The notes under the pieces: model-generated
The model's input: only the letters and a program-made list of their open reading frames with translations
Told to the model about the DNA's origin: nothing
Database searches by the model: none
Made by a program: the position numbers and the translations under genes
Origin: Arctopsyche grandis
Taxonomy: Eukaryota > Arthropoda > Insecta > Trichoptera > Hydropsychidae
DNA length: 64,000 bases
Assembly: GCF_051622035.1 (NCBI RefSeq)
Contig: NC_135357.1
Location: 35,323,691 to 35,387,690, forward strand
Reading direction: 5' to 3'
Part shown: positions 33,736-45,246 of the stretch, piece after piece
How positions within the stretch are numbered: position 1 is the stretch's first letter
Layout of the letters: every line of letters begins with the position of its first letter

Positions 33736-35005
33736 CCGTTAACCAAAAAATATTGCCATTGAAGCTTGATTTATATTTAGCCACACATTAATTGAATGAA
33801 ATTAATTGAATGTTGTTCTCTTCGTTTTCATATTTTGTCAAAAATGTAATGTTATGGAATAAAACTTGATGGATTGGCTCGAAGCCATCACGAAATGAAG
33901 GCGTTGATAGCTGTTCTTATAAAATAACAATTAATGAAAGGTTATTTTTTATAGAGCATTCAGTTCAGTAAACATGGTGAATCAAATTTAGTTAAATAGT
34001 TAGAAATATAAAAATTGGAAATAGAGGAAATGCGGTAGTGGTTGACACCTTGGATTTTAAAGTTGAAAAACAAAACTCCTTTAATATCAATGGAAAACCT
34101 TTTATGCTTTCGATGGTGCTCGCGTTTGCTACTAATTGATAGTAATATAAATACTAATTAGTTAAGAATTGATGTTGGCGATCTTTTCAGCCCAAATATC
34201 CAATAACTATTTAATATAAGCAGTGACGTCTCTTGACTAAGTGCCACCCTTAGGTAGAGTCCAAAAAGCTGTGGTTTCTAAAAATACTGTGGGGAATCTA
34301 CGATATGGTAAAGCCCGTATTGCCATCCTGCGAGTTGGCATAGTTCGGGTATGTTGGTGAACTCCACTTTACTTCCTTCCCACCCGTCATTTAAATAGTC
34401 TTGTTCATATTACATATAATAAAAACACCAAAAACTGTATACACATAAACATGTCAAAATTGGCATTTAGTGCAAAAGCAAATAAAAACATATGTACTTA
34501 GGTTTATTACATAAAAATACTTTTTGACCAACAAGTATATAACTCCTTCCCCTTATTATATGGTAGATAAGAAATATAAGAAACGAAAACAATGTATTTA
34601 AATATGAAGCAGGTGAGAAACTCTCCCCATGATTGTCAATTAGTCAGCCCCACTAGCATTTCAAATAGCAGAAATAATATAGGAAAAACATTATTGGTAT
34701 ATAGATCATTGGAAAGTTATTGGCCATTTGGATTTCTTCGGCACCTTGATAAATGAATGTCTATTTTTGATGAAATAGAAGGCTCACAAGTAACGTAAAA
34801 TTATTTTATTTACTAAAATTAATACAAACGTATAAAAGTATCAAAACTTATCAACTGATTACTCTATCATATTTTTGAAGTGAAATTTAAATAAAATTTC
34901 TTATTAATAATTGTTTTTTTAAAAATAATTTTAAAATTTTAAAATAATACTATTTACACAAAAAATAGTTAAAATATATGAAAAAAATGTTCTGGAGTCG
35001 ATTTT
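33736..35005. other. Sac1-tubulin intergenic region and tubulin 3' UTR
   Basis: No further gene seen. The tubulin 3' UTR should occupy the right part: on the minus strand AATAAA is present near 34804-34812, about 200 bases after the stop. Confidence 0.45.
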
Positions 35006-38000
35006 TCAGCACTGGCCTTCTTCGTTTTGAATTTCTTCTCCTTCTATTTCATCCTGGACGAATTCAGAATCATCGTCGATGGCTGCCTCTTGATATTGTT
35101 GATATTCAGCGACTAGATCGTTCATATTACTCTCAGCTTCAGTAAACTCCAAAATATCCATCCCTTCTCCCATGTACCAGTGCAAGAAAGCCTTTCTTCT
35201 ATACATAGCTGAGAATTGTTCAGAGATACGTTTGAACAGTTCTTGAATGGCGGTAGTGTTACCTATGAATGTTGCTGCCATTTTCAAACCCCTTGGTGGA
35301 ATATCGCACACGGCAGTCTTGACATTATTCGGGATCCATTCAACAAAATAGGGGGAATTCTTGTTTTGAATGTGGATCATCTGCTCGTCTATCTCCTTCA
35401 TGGACATGCGACCTCTAAATATGGCTGCCACCGTCAAGTACCTGCCATGTCTCGGGTCACAAGCGGCCATCATATTCTTGGCGTCGAACATCTGCTGAGT
35501 TAGCTCTGGAACTGTCAGAGCCCTATATTGCTGGCTGCTTCTGGAAGTTAACGGGGCAAAGCCTGGCATGAAAAAGTGTAGACGAGGGAACGGCACCATA
35601 TTGACTGCCAATTTCCTGAGATCGGCATTCAACTGTCCTGGAAATCTTAAACAAGTCGTCACTCCAGACATGGTCAGCGAGACTAAGTGATTCAGATCCA
35701 TATACCCAGGAGTTGGCAACTTTAGGGTCCTATAGCAAATATCGTACAACGCTTCGTTGTCTATGCAATAAGTTTCGTCAGTGTTTTCAATCAGTTGGTG
35801 TATGGAAAGGGTGGCATTGTACGGCTCTACTACCGTATCTGAAACTTTTGGCGAAGGTACTACCGAGTAAGTGTTCATTATGCGATCTGGGTACTCCTCA
35901 CGGATTTTACTGATTAGCAAAGTGCCCATGCCAGATCCAGTGCCTCCTCCCAATGAATGGGTCAGCTGGAAACCTTGCAAGCAATCGCAATTTTCGCATT
36001 CCTTCCTGACGACGTCCAACACTGCGTCCACCAGCTCGGCTCCTTCAGTGTAATGTCCTTTGGCCCAATTATTTCCGGCTCCCGATTGGCCGAATACGTA
36101 GTTATCAGGTCTGAAGAGTTTACCGAAAGGTCCAGACTTAACTGCATCCATAGTTCCTGGTTCCAGGTCAAGAAGGACAGCGCGAGGTACGTATTTACCT
36201 CCATTTGTAGCAGTTGCAACTGAAATTTGCGCAAAATAAATAATTTTAGATAGATCAGTTTGAGTACATTTGTATAATCATGGTTCATATTTTAAATATT
36301 TTTTTCAATTATTCTACTGATACATTTATTTTTACAAGCATACATACATACATACATATACCGGGTTTGTATGTAAGTTACATTTGCACTCATATTTAGA
36401 TATTTTATAATTTAAGAAACGGCTTTTTACTATTTCGTCAAACTTTTATTACTGATAAAAGGTTTTAATAAAAAACACACAATTACAAAGTACATTTAAT
36501 ATATTTTCTTTTCTTAATTAAATCTCCTTACAAAATAAATGCAATGAGATCCTTGTGCTTGTTTCGAGGAACATAGTTTTTTAAAATTCGATTCAAATGA
36601 TGCGAGATATATCCCTAAGTCTGGAGCTGCATTTAATCTATTTCTACATATGTATATAGGAAAACGGTATCGATTGCCGAATTTTCAATCATCGACTATA
36701 CATATTGACGTTGACTATGATTAATTAAGATAATATTTATCAATTATATAAAAAATATTTCTATTTTTATGAATGTAATTCATTCAGTCCTGAATGTCCG
36801 CCATTATTGTTATTTTTTCACCAACCATCAACTGCGTACCACTAAGTGGTACGTGTACCACGGGTTGGGAACCGCTGGTCTATTGCATTCAGCACTGTTG
36901 GAACGTGTATTGTGCTTTGCCATTGACCTAATCACCATTCGATGACGTCATAACGAGTCCCCTTGTATCCTGCTCGCACACACGTAAGGCTGTGCGACAG
37001 AAAAAGGGAGAATTTCAATGTACACCATTGGTATGTACCTACAAATACATGGATGATGATGATGATGATGATATGTGATATTTTCCAAAAAAATCATCAC
37101 AGCCCATAAAAATGTCTAGATTTACCATAGAAGTAGAATGCATAGAATCGCTCTCAGCCTCCAAAAATGTTGCTACAAAAACTCTGCGCGGCAGAGTGTG
37201 CTCATTGTTTGCTAAACTTCTTCTCTCTCTCTCTTGTCTCTCTTCTGACTTTCCGTCTCTCTCTTCGATGGCTCGCTTTTAGACGATACTTTTGTTAACA
37301 ATGACCATTCTACTTCTATGAGATTTACTGATAAAAACTGATTTACCTATAGTTAATTGATTATGATAGTTCGAGTCTAAATAACTAATTGAAAAATTGA
37401 AGTTTTTCCTACAAAACAAAGCAGCAGACAATTATCGGAGAGTCAACGAGGCGATTTCCTAGCATCTCGAAATTGCAATTTCCTGTCTCGTTCGAGCTAA
37501 CGGTGAACCTAAATAATTGGTTCCTGAATTACGTGACTCTAAATTTGTAGAAAATAAGACCAATTACCCGATGCTTCATTGTAGTACACGCTGATTCTCT
37601 CCAACTGAAGATCCGAAGTGCCGACGTAAGTTCCAGTGGGATCTATTCCATGCTCCTCGGATATTATCTCCCAGAACTAGAAGTAAAAATACGAACAGTT
37701 AAATTGCTTCAACTTGTCTTGTTTGGGTGCGCTAAGATTGTTTTTAACATCTCCCCCGACTGGTTTAAATTAGATCAACGCGTACGGCGAGCTCAATTGC
37801 TGGAATTGAGTGACAATACCCTCATATTGGAGGTCAAGGGATGCATTTATTGGATGCAATTCGATAAGACTTTTGCAGGGCTGCTCGTAATGCGAGACTT
37901 TGGCTATCCTACCCTCAACATTTTTACGTTGGAAGCTTTGTATGTATGTACATATGTTTGTAGTACATATTGCAAATATTTGCAACTAAGTAAATTAATA

Positions 38001-39425
38001 CTGAAACCCAATGAGTGTAATCGAGAAATCGAGCTGATCGAATTACGTTTTCCGTATTATTACAGTAACTCGCGTTACAAATTTGCACAAAGAGTGAAAT
38101 TGAAACTAGTTATTTTATATAGGGATATGCGTAGACAAAGTTTTGAAGTTTTTGATGAATTTGTCAAAGTTCAAATTAAGAAGTAAGAATTGTAAATAGG
38201 TTTTTGAGCTCTTTTTCCTATTATGCTGTATATTAACATTAGAATAATATAATACTATGATTACTAACAAAATTAAATTAAAATTCTAAAATAGAAAATG
38301 ATCAGTAGCTATTTAAATATATATAAGATTTATTGTGAAGATAATTTCGTAATGATAAAAAACAATAAAAAATCAAATTAAGAAGTAGTTGATTTTTGTT
38401 TTATTATTTTATCTACATACATACTATATACATATGTATGTACGTGTGTACGAACTATTAATAGATGAAGTATTGTGATCTTGAGAAAATTCAACACCTA
38501 GATTTTGATTGATTTGTATCTAATATCGATCCCTGATCACGTTTTAATGGTTTCAATTATTTCATGTGGTTTTGTGTAGGTTTTCTTAGAGGCTTTTGCT
38601 TTTTTTGTGTAGATTTTTCACAAACTCACCAGCTTAAAAATATACTTAGCTTTGCCTAGGTCCATTTTATAATACCCCATCATATTGTTGAAATAACTAT
38701 TATACATATATTAAATAAATTGAAACCTATTTTGTACGACTCATATACATATGTTTATTTACGAAATAAAATATTTCTCACATATGTATGTCTGTCTGTC
38801 TGTTGCATAATTACTTAAACAAACTATGGGTTTATAATTTTGAAATCATTTAGTTCTTATTCAATGCTGACATTTCTGAAGTCGTACTTAAATTTTGTAT
38901 ACAAAGCCTATAACTTTTCAAACACACTGTCAAAAACTGTATTAAAATTGAGTAAGCATTATTTAAATATTCATGGTTGTGTGTTGGCATTGATTTTGAT
39001 CAATTTAAAACCAATAAATAAAAAAATGTGGCACAGGACATTGTTTTGAAACTTGTTCAAATTAAATATATATTAATTGTTGCTTAAATTCAATATACTC
39101 CCGATGTAGATATTTATTTTTTAATATTGTTTATATGAATCGACGTTGAAATCTACCCACACAAAATAACAATAAATAATTCAAAATTCAGAATTTTAAA
39201 TAAAAATTTCGTTTACGCCAAATTAATCAGTACATATTAAAAATAATAACGTGTTATAAAGTATGTGTATGTACCTTAATATTGTTTGCAATATAATAAT
39301 AATATTACGATGTAATATAAAAATTTCATAAACAAACTATAATTAATATACATATTTAAATAATATACCTTAGCTCCAATTTGGTTGCCGCACTGGCCAG
39401 CTTGTAGGTGAACAATTTCCCTCAT
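35006..39425 (-). CDS. Beta-tubulin with six-residue insertion (beta3/60D-like)
   Basis: Polymerises with alpha-tubulin into microtubules. Three exons: 39425-39369 (19 codons), 37676-37568, 36219-35006; phases 0 and 1 agree, giving 459 residues. MREI at the N-terminus is the signal for tubulin mRNA autoregulation. [10 protein letters not shown], the GTP-binding signature GGGTGSG (residues 146-152) and the acidic tail ([14 protein letters not shown]) are present. Compared with the common 447-residue form, VATATN is added after NEAS (residues 56-61), exactly at the exon 2/3 junction, before GGKYVPRA. I recall that Drosophila beta3 tubulin (60D) also carries a six-residue insertion near residue 57, which suggests that class; the symbol is withheld because it rests on memory. 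Substitutions such as [10 protein letters not shown] are within family range. Confidence 0.96.
38190..38390 (+). repeat. Dispersed repeat, second copy
   Basis: Same sequence as 9950-10150 (TTGTAAATAGGTTTTTGAGC, GAAAATGATCAGTAGCTATT, A-rich end), in beta-tubulin intron 1. Confidence 0.65.
38942..39171. repeat. Direct repeat, left copy, in tubulin intron 1
   Basis: TTAAAATTGAGTAAGCATTA, AATGTGGCACAGGACATTG and CTCCCGATGTAGATATTTAT recur at 39773-39999 in the same orientation, with tubulin exon 1 and promoter between the copies. Confidence 0.8.
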
Positions 39426-39524
39426 TTTCGACTATTTTCAGGACGCTTCAGGAGTCCTTCAGGAACTTTGCTGATCGGAACCCACCAACCGGTCGACCGA
39501 GCAACAAAACGTCAGGGAACAAAC

Positions 39525-39557
39525 TGAACGCAACATCGTCTGCACTGTGGCAATATA
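39525..39557 (-). promoter_or_regulatory. Beta-tubulin core promoter (TATA box + initiator)
   Basis: On the minus strand TATATT begins at 39557 and the arthropod initiator TCAGTT has its A at 39525, a spacing of 32 bases as expected for TATA-directed initiation. This predicts a 100-nt 5' UTR before the ATG at 39425, without an intron. Confidence 0.6.
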
Positions 39558-39772
39558 ACAAGAGCCAGGGTTGGCACACATTCCAGGAATTAAATAAAAC
39601 CAATTGAAGAACTACGATTTCAAGATTATAAACCGATAGTTTCAAAATAAGCAATATAATTTAAAAATAAGCAACATACATATGTGTGTGGTACAAACTT
39701 TTAAAACTTATTGACTACATACATATTGTTTAATATATAACAGGGTTGACGACAGGGGGGGGGGAGTCGGGA

Positions 39773-39999
39773 TTAAAATTGAGAAAGTATTATTTAAATA
39801 TTCATTGGTTGTGTGCTGGTATTGATTTTGATCCTTTTAAAACTAATTAATAAAAAAAATGTGGCACAAGACATTGTTTTGAAATTTACACATTTTCAGC
39901 CATAAAACTAAATGCTTAAATTCGATACACTCCCGATGTAGATATTTATTTTTAATATTGTTTATATGAATTTACCCACACAAAATAATTCATAATTAA
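39773..39999. repeat. Direct repeat, right copy, upstream of tubulin promoter
   Basis: Second copy of the 230-base repeat at 38942-39171, differing by scattered substitutions and a small insertion. Confidence 0.8.
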
Positions 40000-40200
40000 T
40001 AACAGGGCCCGGATTATTCGAGGGGCCCCGTGTCGGAAGCCGTGCCTGTCAAATCATACTTTCTTATGAAATTATTTTAAAAAAGAATAACCAAGATATG
40101 TACATATATGTGTTTTACCGGTGACCGTCACCGCATCGAAAAGTCGAAAATGTTCGTTTACTATGTATACATATGAAAAGCGGGTAGTATTTACATATAT

Positions 40201-40388
40201 CAGTGGCGTGCGGTAAAACTCTCTCTCCCCCCGTCGCGTCGGTGAAATTATCTCTTTTTGTCGTACAGCCTCACTTCATTTGCACGAGCAGGATACAAGA
40301 GGAACAGGCTTTTCCTCCCGTATCCTACCCGCGCACATGAAGCAAGGCTGTACGACAAAATGAGAGATAATTTCACCGCATGCCAATG
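40201..40388. mobile_element. MITE with CAGTGGC ends, copy 2
   Basis: CAGTGGCGTGCGGTAAAAC at the left and the inverted TTTCACCGCATGCCAATG at the right; inner hairpin GTACAGCCTCACTTCAT and ATGAAGCAAGGCTGTAC. Same family as 21507-21676. Confidence 0.8.
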
Positions 40389-41960
40389 ATATATATTATA
40401 TATACATAGTACCGTTTACCATGCATACATAAGATATAATCGCAGAATAATTTCATCAAATGCTTAGCATAAATGCAACTACCGAACCATGCTGCTGGCT
40501 TTTGTTCGTTGTTCTCTTTAATGGCATTTGTCGATCGGGTAAGCTTTGTGTTTACGTCTATTCAGAGAAGAAATGAGAAGAGTAGTTTTTTCATTTCGTG
40601 GATTACAAAAATTCACTTTTTATCTAGTACACAAATGTGTGCACCAAGATCATTAGTATTTATACTATGCTTGTTTCCATATTTTACATTTAGCTGCTAC
40701 GCCTGAAAATCACGGGGATCCGACTCTTTTCAAAAATCATCTGGTGGTTCCCAATAATTAATAAGTGAATTAATTGTGGAAACAAGTTTCCTTTTCTCTA
40801 TTTTTTTCTGTATATTTAAGTGTAAATTTGTGTGTGCAAATAAATTTGTGTTTTAAGGTTTTATTATAAGCAATATATAATATTATTAGATGTGGAATTC
40901 AATTAAGGCAGTGGTGATAGAAATTGCAATTTTTTTCGATTGGTGGTGAATGATTTTCTAAAACGATTTGTTCCAAAATATAACCTAGCAGACTGAGAAT
41001 GACCACTGAAACCGACATAATTATTATATTTACACTAGTGTTGTGCTCGTTGATTTCAAAGGGTGGTTTCGGAACGGAATTAATACACGAATTAAAATAA
41101 AGATATATTTTATATGTATAAATATGTATAATGTAAGGTAATTTATAGGCGCGCAATATTAATCATAATAAAAAGTGGGCGCATTACACGCTCACCGAAT
41201 GTGTGTATGTGTCACCCGTCGCTCGGCCTGACGTCGCACATGCCTGTCGTCACTCGGCCTGACGTAACATGACGCTCCACCAACCTCCCCTCACTTCCCC
41301 GCTTCCACACTTACCACTTGACTCTAATTGGCTGTGTGTCCACGGTTTGGCACATATTCACATACATCCCGTCCATTTTTACATATTTTTTTTTTTTACT
41401 TATAAATTAAGTGTTATATATAATTTAGAGCACATAAATATGTATGTAGTTTAGGACCACTATCTAACAATGTGTTATCATTATCAAATTTATATTAATC
41501 TTTATCACTCACTCACTCACTCACATATTTATTATTTTATCTTGGAATTTAATTTTTCAAATTTAAATTAATTTGATATTCAGAATTGTAATTAAATTTT
41601 TATCTCTTTTGAAAAATTATCAAATTTATTCATTTTAACTTCTTAATAATATCATACGAAATGTACATGTACATATATGTTCAACCCTAATGAATACCCA
41701 ACCCTTTCAATTGTGAGTATGCACGTATACATACAAATACATATGCATCGCAAAGCAAATATTCGAAGCCAGACATTCCCTAATTATTGTGGATTATTGT
41801 TGTTAGCATTAATTTAATATGAGTACCGTTCACTCTGCTCTCTCATCGCGAACAATTGACTAATTATTAATATTTAGAACACGAACAAACTCTACATGCG
41901 TCGAAAAACTGAAAAAATGCATTCATAATCGTTATCTCCGGTCGAAATTTGGCCCCCATG
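40389..41960. other. No gene seen
   Basis: AT-rich. Tandem phrases CGCTCGGCCTGACGTCGCAC and CACTCGGCCTGACGTAACAT lie near 41220-41270 and a (TCAC)n patch near 41505-41523. Frames of 60-85 codons show no domain. Confidence 0.4.
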
Positions 41961-42807
41961 TAATGGTCCGTACGCACCAAACCAACGACGATTTTGGGCC
42001 AACTTTTAAAACCAGTAGCGTACAAAATATCGAAATAAAAATTAAATAAAAAAATTGAAATTAAATATCAAAATTAAGCTAACGAGCGAGATTGAGCTAA
42101 AATTAGATCATCGTTGATGTTTTGAATTACAACAATGTTTTGAATTACGACAAAACGCATTACAACCAGAGAAATATTATAATTACGAGCGAAAAAAACC
42201 TTGTTATTGTTTCTTATAAGTCGTCACGATACACTACTGTGTTTCCCCCTTCGGAAATATTTAACCAACGAAGATTTTGGGCCAACTTTTAAAACCAGTA
42301 GCGTACAAAATATCGAAATAAAAATGAAATAAAAAAATTGAAATTAAATATCAAAATTAAGCTAACGAGCGAGATTGAGCTAAAATTAGATCATCGTTGA
42401 TGTTTTGAATTACAATAATGTTTTGAATTACGACGATGCGCATTACCACCAGAGAAATATTATAATTACGAGCGAAAAAAACCTTGTTGTTGTTTCTTAT
42501 AAGTCATCACGATAACTACTGTGTTGCCGTCGATGAAATATTTAACAAAAAAAATGTCGGTGATTTGACAAAGGGTTTTTTTTTCTTTCGTCGAAATAAA
42601 ATTAATAATCACACATTATCCGATAAATTTTACCTCTGAGATAAATTTATCCGATAAATGTATTTAATAATATTATTTCCCGACAAGACGATGGATTTTA
42701 CTAACCTCTTTTTTTATCGAATGGAAGCGAATTCATGAATATACAAATACAATCTCAAATCAACTCATACCGTATAATTGTTTTTCGCTCGTAAGCAGAG
42801 AAATGAT

Positions 42808-42905
42808 ATACTTTACTGTGATTGTGTATATACTTTACTGTGATTGTGTATATACTTTACTGTGATTGTGTATATACTTTACTGTGTTATTGTATATACT
42901 TTACT
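42808..42905. repeat. 22-bp minisatellite
   Basis: Five tandem units of TATACTTTACTGTGATTGTG type, the last two diverging, within the Harbinger-like copy 2. Confidence 0.9.
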
Positions 42906-42909
42906 GTTC

Positions 42910-43460
42910 TACTCTCTATTTTTACTTTATCTATGTACGTAGTAACAATAGATGAAGTTTCGTGATCATGTGAAAATTCGAACTCGAGATTTTGACTAAT
43001 TCACACTCAGAATCCATTACTGATCACGTTTTCATGATCAAGAAAAAATGTGTATGTGTCTGTCTATTTTGAGGATTTTTTGAACACTGCTAATCCTATC
43101 GAACTGAAACTTAGTATCGGTTACAGAAATTCTTATCGACACGACGTAAAATTTTTTCAAATTTTTAAATTGACCGGAAATGGTACCTCCATTTATACAT
43201 ATGTAAGTGGCTTCTTTTTTTTAAGTTTTTGAATTCAATTATCTCCCAATCGAATCGGACTGAAATCTTTTTAAATGTGATAGAAATAATAATTTTTATA
43301 ACCTTATATTTTTTTAATATTTTTATTTGAACCGGAAGTAATACTTTTAGTCTAGAGAATCGAGGTTTTTTTATGTTTTTCTCAGAAACCTTTTAGTTTA
43401 CTGAACTGAAATTTAATATCTAGAAGTTTAAGCGCAATAAAAAGTTATATATAAAATTTG
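42910..43460 (+). repeat. Dispersed repeat, plus-strand copy, inside Harbinger-like copy 2
   Basis: Reverse of 25500-26062. Starts with the ATAGATAAAG-type hairpin, contains GAACTGAAACTTAGTATC twice in variant form, and ends at TATATATAAAATTTGG, just beside the broken end of the MADF frame. Confidence 0.7.
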
Positions 43461-43464
43461 GTAA

Positions 43465-43677
43465 TCATCCCTCCCTCATCCCTTTTTTCTTTATGTCGTT
43501 GGCATGGCAATTGAAAATATTTGCTATTTCCTTCAATTCATCATTTCTCTTGGTTTTTAATTTGTATTCTTTATGTGTCGGATTCCAAAGCGACGGCTTT
43601 TCACGGTATAAGTCTATAAGTAATATAATATCTTCGTTTGTCCACTCTCTATTTTTTTTAATTAGAACTTTCTCCAT
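43465..43677 (-). pseudogene. Broken MADF-domain DNA-binding protein (transposon-encoded)
   Basis: A 70-codon minus-strand frame. After a basic start it reads TNEDIILLIDLYREKPSLW, NPTHKEYKLKTKRNDELKE and IANIFNCHANDIKKKG. This follows the MADF pattern: L..YRE.P.LW.P.H..Y....KR...L.EIA..........KKK. The domain normally continues past KKKW through another helix; here it stops after KKKGMREG, at the edge of the dispersed repeat. It is a fragment or first exon, not a full protein. It lies within the Harbinger-like element, so it probably was that element's DNA-binding accessory protein. Confidence 0.7.
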
Positions 43678-44892
43678 GTCGTACTAAAAATTTACGTAGC
43701 ACAACACGTGTATCTTCAACACTCACAATATTGAAACTAATAATCTTGACTTCATCCTTCCGAACGCTTTGTAAGCCAAAAAAAAAAACAACCGGATGTG
43801 AAAGATAAAAAAAAATATCATTTCGACGAGAGAAACAATTGAAGACATTATCCGATAAAATTTACCTCTGAAATGATTTAATTAATTGATTTATTACGAC
43901 GAGAGAAACAATTGAAGACAAAAAAATTTCCTTTGATAAAACCGACAACGTCTCGGGTTGAAGAGATCGAAGACGTCACCCATACTTACACATAATATAT
44001 GCTCAGTAGCTGCGCATTACGGGGAAGTAAAAATAATAATTCTTTGATTTTTTTTTCGATCTTAGTGCGTATCTACGTAAGTCAAAGCATCTTCGACAAA
44101 CAAAAGTCGAGGATTATCTGTATGTGATTGTTGATGATCTAATTTTAGGTCAATCTCGAAAATTTATTTAAATTGGGCATGTTCTGTTTTAACTTTCAAT
44201 ATTTTATTTTAATTTTAATATATTGATTATGATTTTATTTTGATATTTGAATTTAATTTTAATATAATAATAATATTTTTAATTTTGATATTTAATTTCA
44301 ATTTTTAAATTTAATTTTTATTTCGATATTTTGTACGCTACTGGTTTAATCCTGCTGGTTAAATCGTTGGACCAAATTCGTCGTTGGTTTGGTCCGTACG
44401 CAGCATAACAGGGGCAACGACCATCACCGATGATAATATTCATATATTTCATTATGGCGATGTATTTCCGAAGAGTGATAAAATGGCCGCAACTGAAACG
44501 TTTTACGAGACGATAAAACATGGAAGATCTTCCGCATAAGCATCGTCATTAATAGACCAGATAAATGGCGCTCTGAACTTCGTTGCAGTTGCACGTTGGA
44601 GTACGTAAACTTGAGAGGTTTCTCCCTTTAACGAACCGTCATTGAAACAGTCTATCATTCGTTCTATTTACAATGGGCGTAATTGATGATAACAGTTTCT
44701 TTTAGTGGAAACAAGCTTTTCGTTTTGGTGAAACACTTGAGTTATTTCATCTTGATAAGCTTACATGAACGCCCCCCCCAGAGTTTTCAAAACATTTTAT
44801 CTATTGTACGATGTTCGATAAATTCGGAAATTTTAATTTCAAGTTAGTATATAGGGGTGTGTTATAAATTATTTTTAGGGATTTATTTCGTA

Positions 44893-45246
44893 TTATTTGG
44901 AGTTATTCCATACAGGTGAAACATAGGTTAATAATGGTAATATGTGCGCGTGATATAATTTTATGTTATTTTGAATTGATAAAGAATTATGGCGATTAAA
45001 TATTGGGTATATAGAGGATATACCCCGCATCGCCTTGAATTTCGCTGCCTCAATGTGCGGTGCCCATCTCATTCTTTTATCAAACGTTACTCCTAAATAT
45101 TTTATTACTGATTGCCATTTCAGACTTTCTCCAGAGGGGATTTTCAGATCTGAACTTGGCTTATGCTTTCTAACACTAAAGAATATCAAGTATGAATGAT
45201 TTGTATTGCCTCCCAGTTGCCTTTTAAATTTTTCGAGGCAAAACAA
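44893..45246 (-). mobile_element. Jockey-type LINE fragment
   Basis: The minus-strand frame reads VIKYLGVTFDKRMRWAPHIE, AAKFKAMRGISSIYPIFNRH and HAHILPLLTYVSPVWNNSK. These are the thumb-region motifs after the palm of Jockey-type reverse transcriptases. Both ends are truncated and no palm remains. Confidence 0.8.

Larger units (their letters stand above)
41964..44405. mobile_element. PIF/Harbinger-like element, copy 2 (longer, MADF frame inside)
   Basis: 2442 bases flanked by TAA (41961-41963 and 44406-44408). The same terminal inverted repeats and the same tandem left-end duplication as copy 1 are present. The middle part missing from copy 1 (about 42650-43810) holds a minisatellite, an inserted dispersed repeat and a MADF-domain frame on the minus strand. 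Harbinger elements usually pair a transposase with a Myb/MADF-like DNA-binding protein; only the latter is recognisable here, broken. Confidence 0.85.

Noticed and set aside
33407..33784. Overlapping frames on both strands upstream of Sac1
   Set aside because: Formed by the palindromic arms of the foldback element.
35216..36288. Several plus-strand frames and one alternative minus frame over tubulin exon 3
   Set aside because: Shadows of the tubulin coding exon in other frames.
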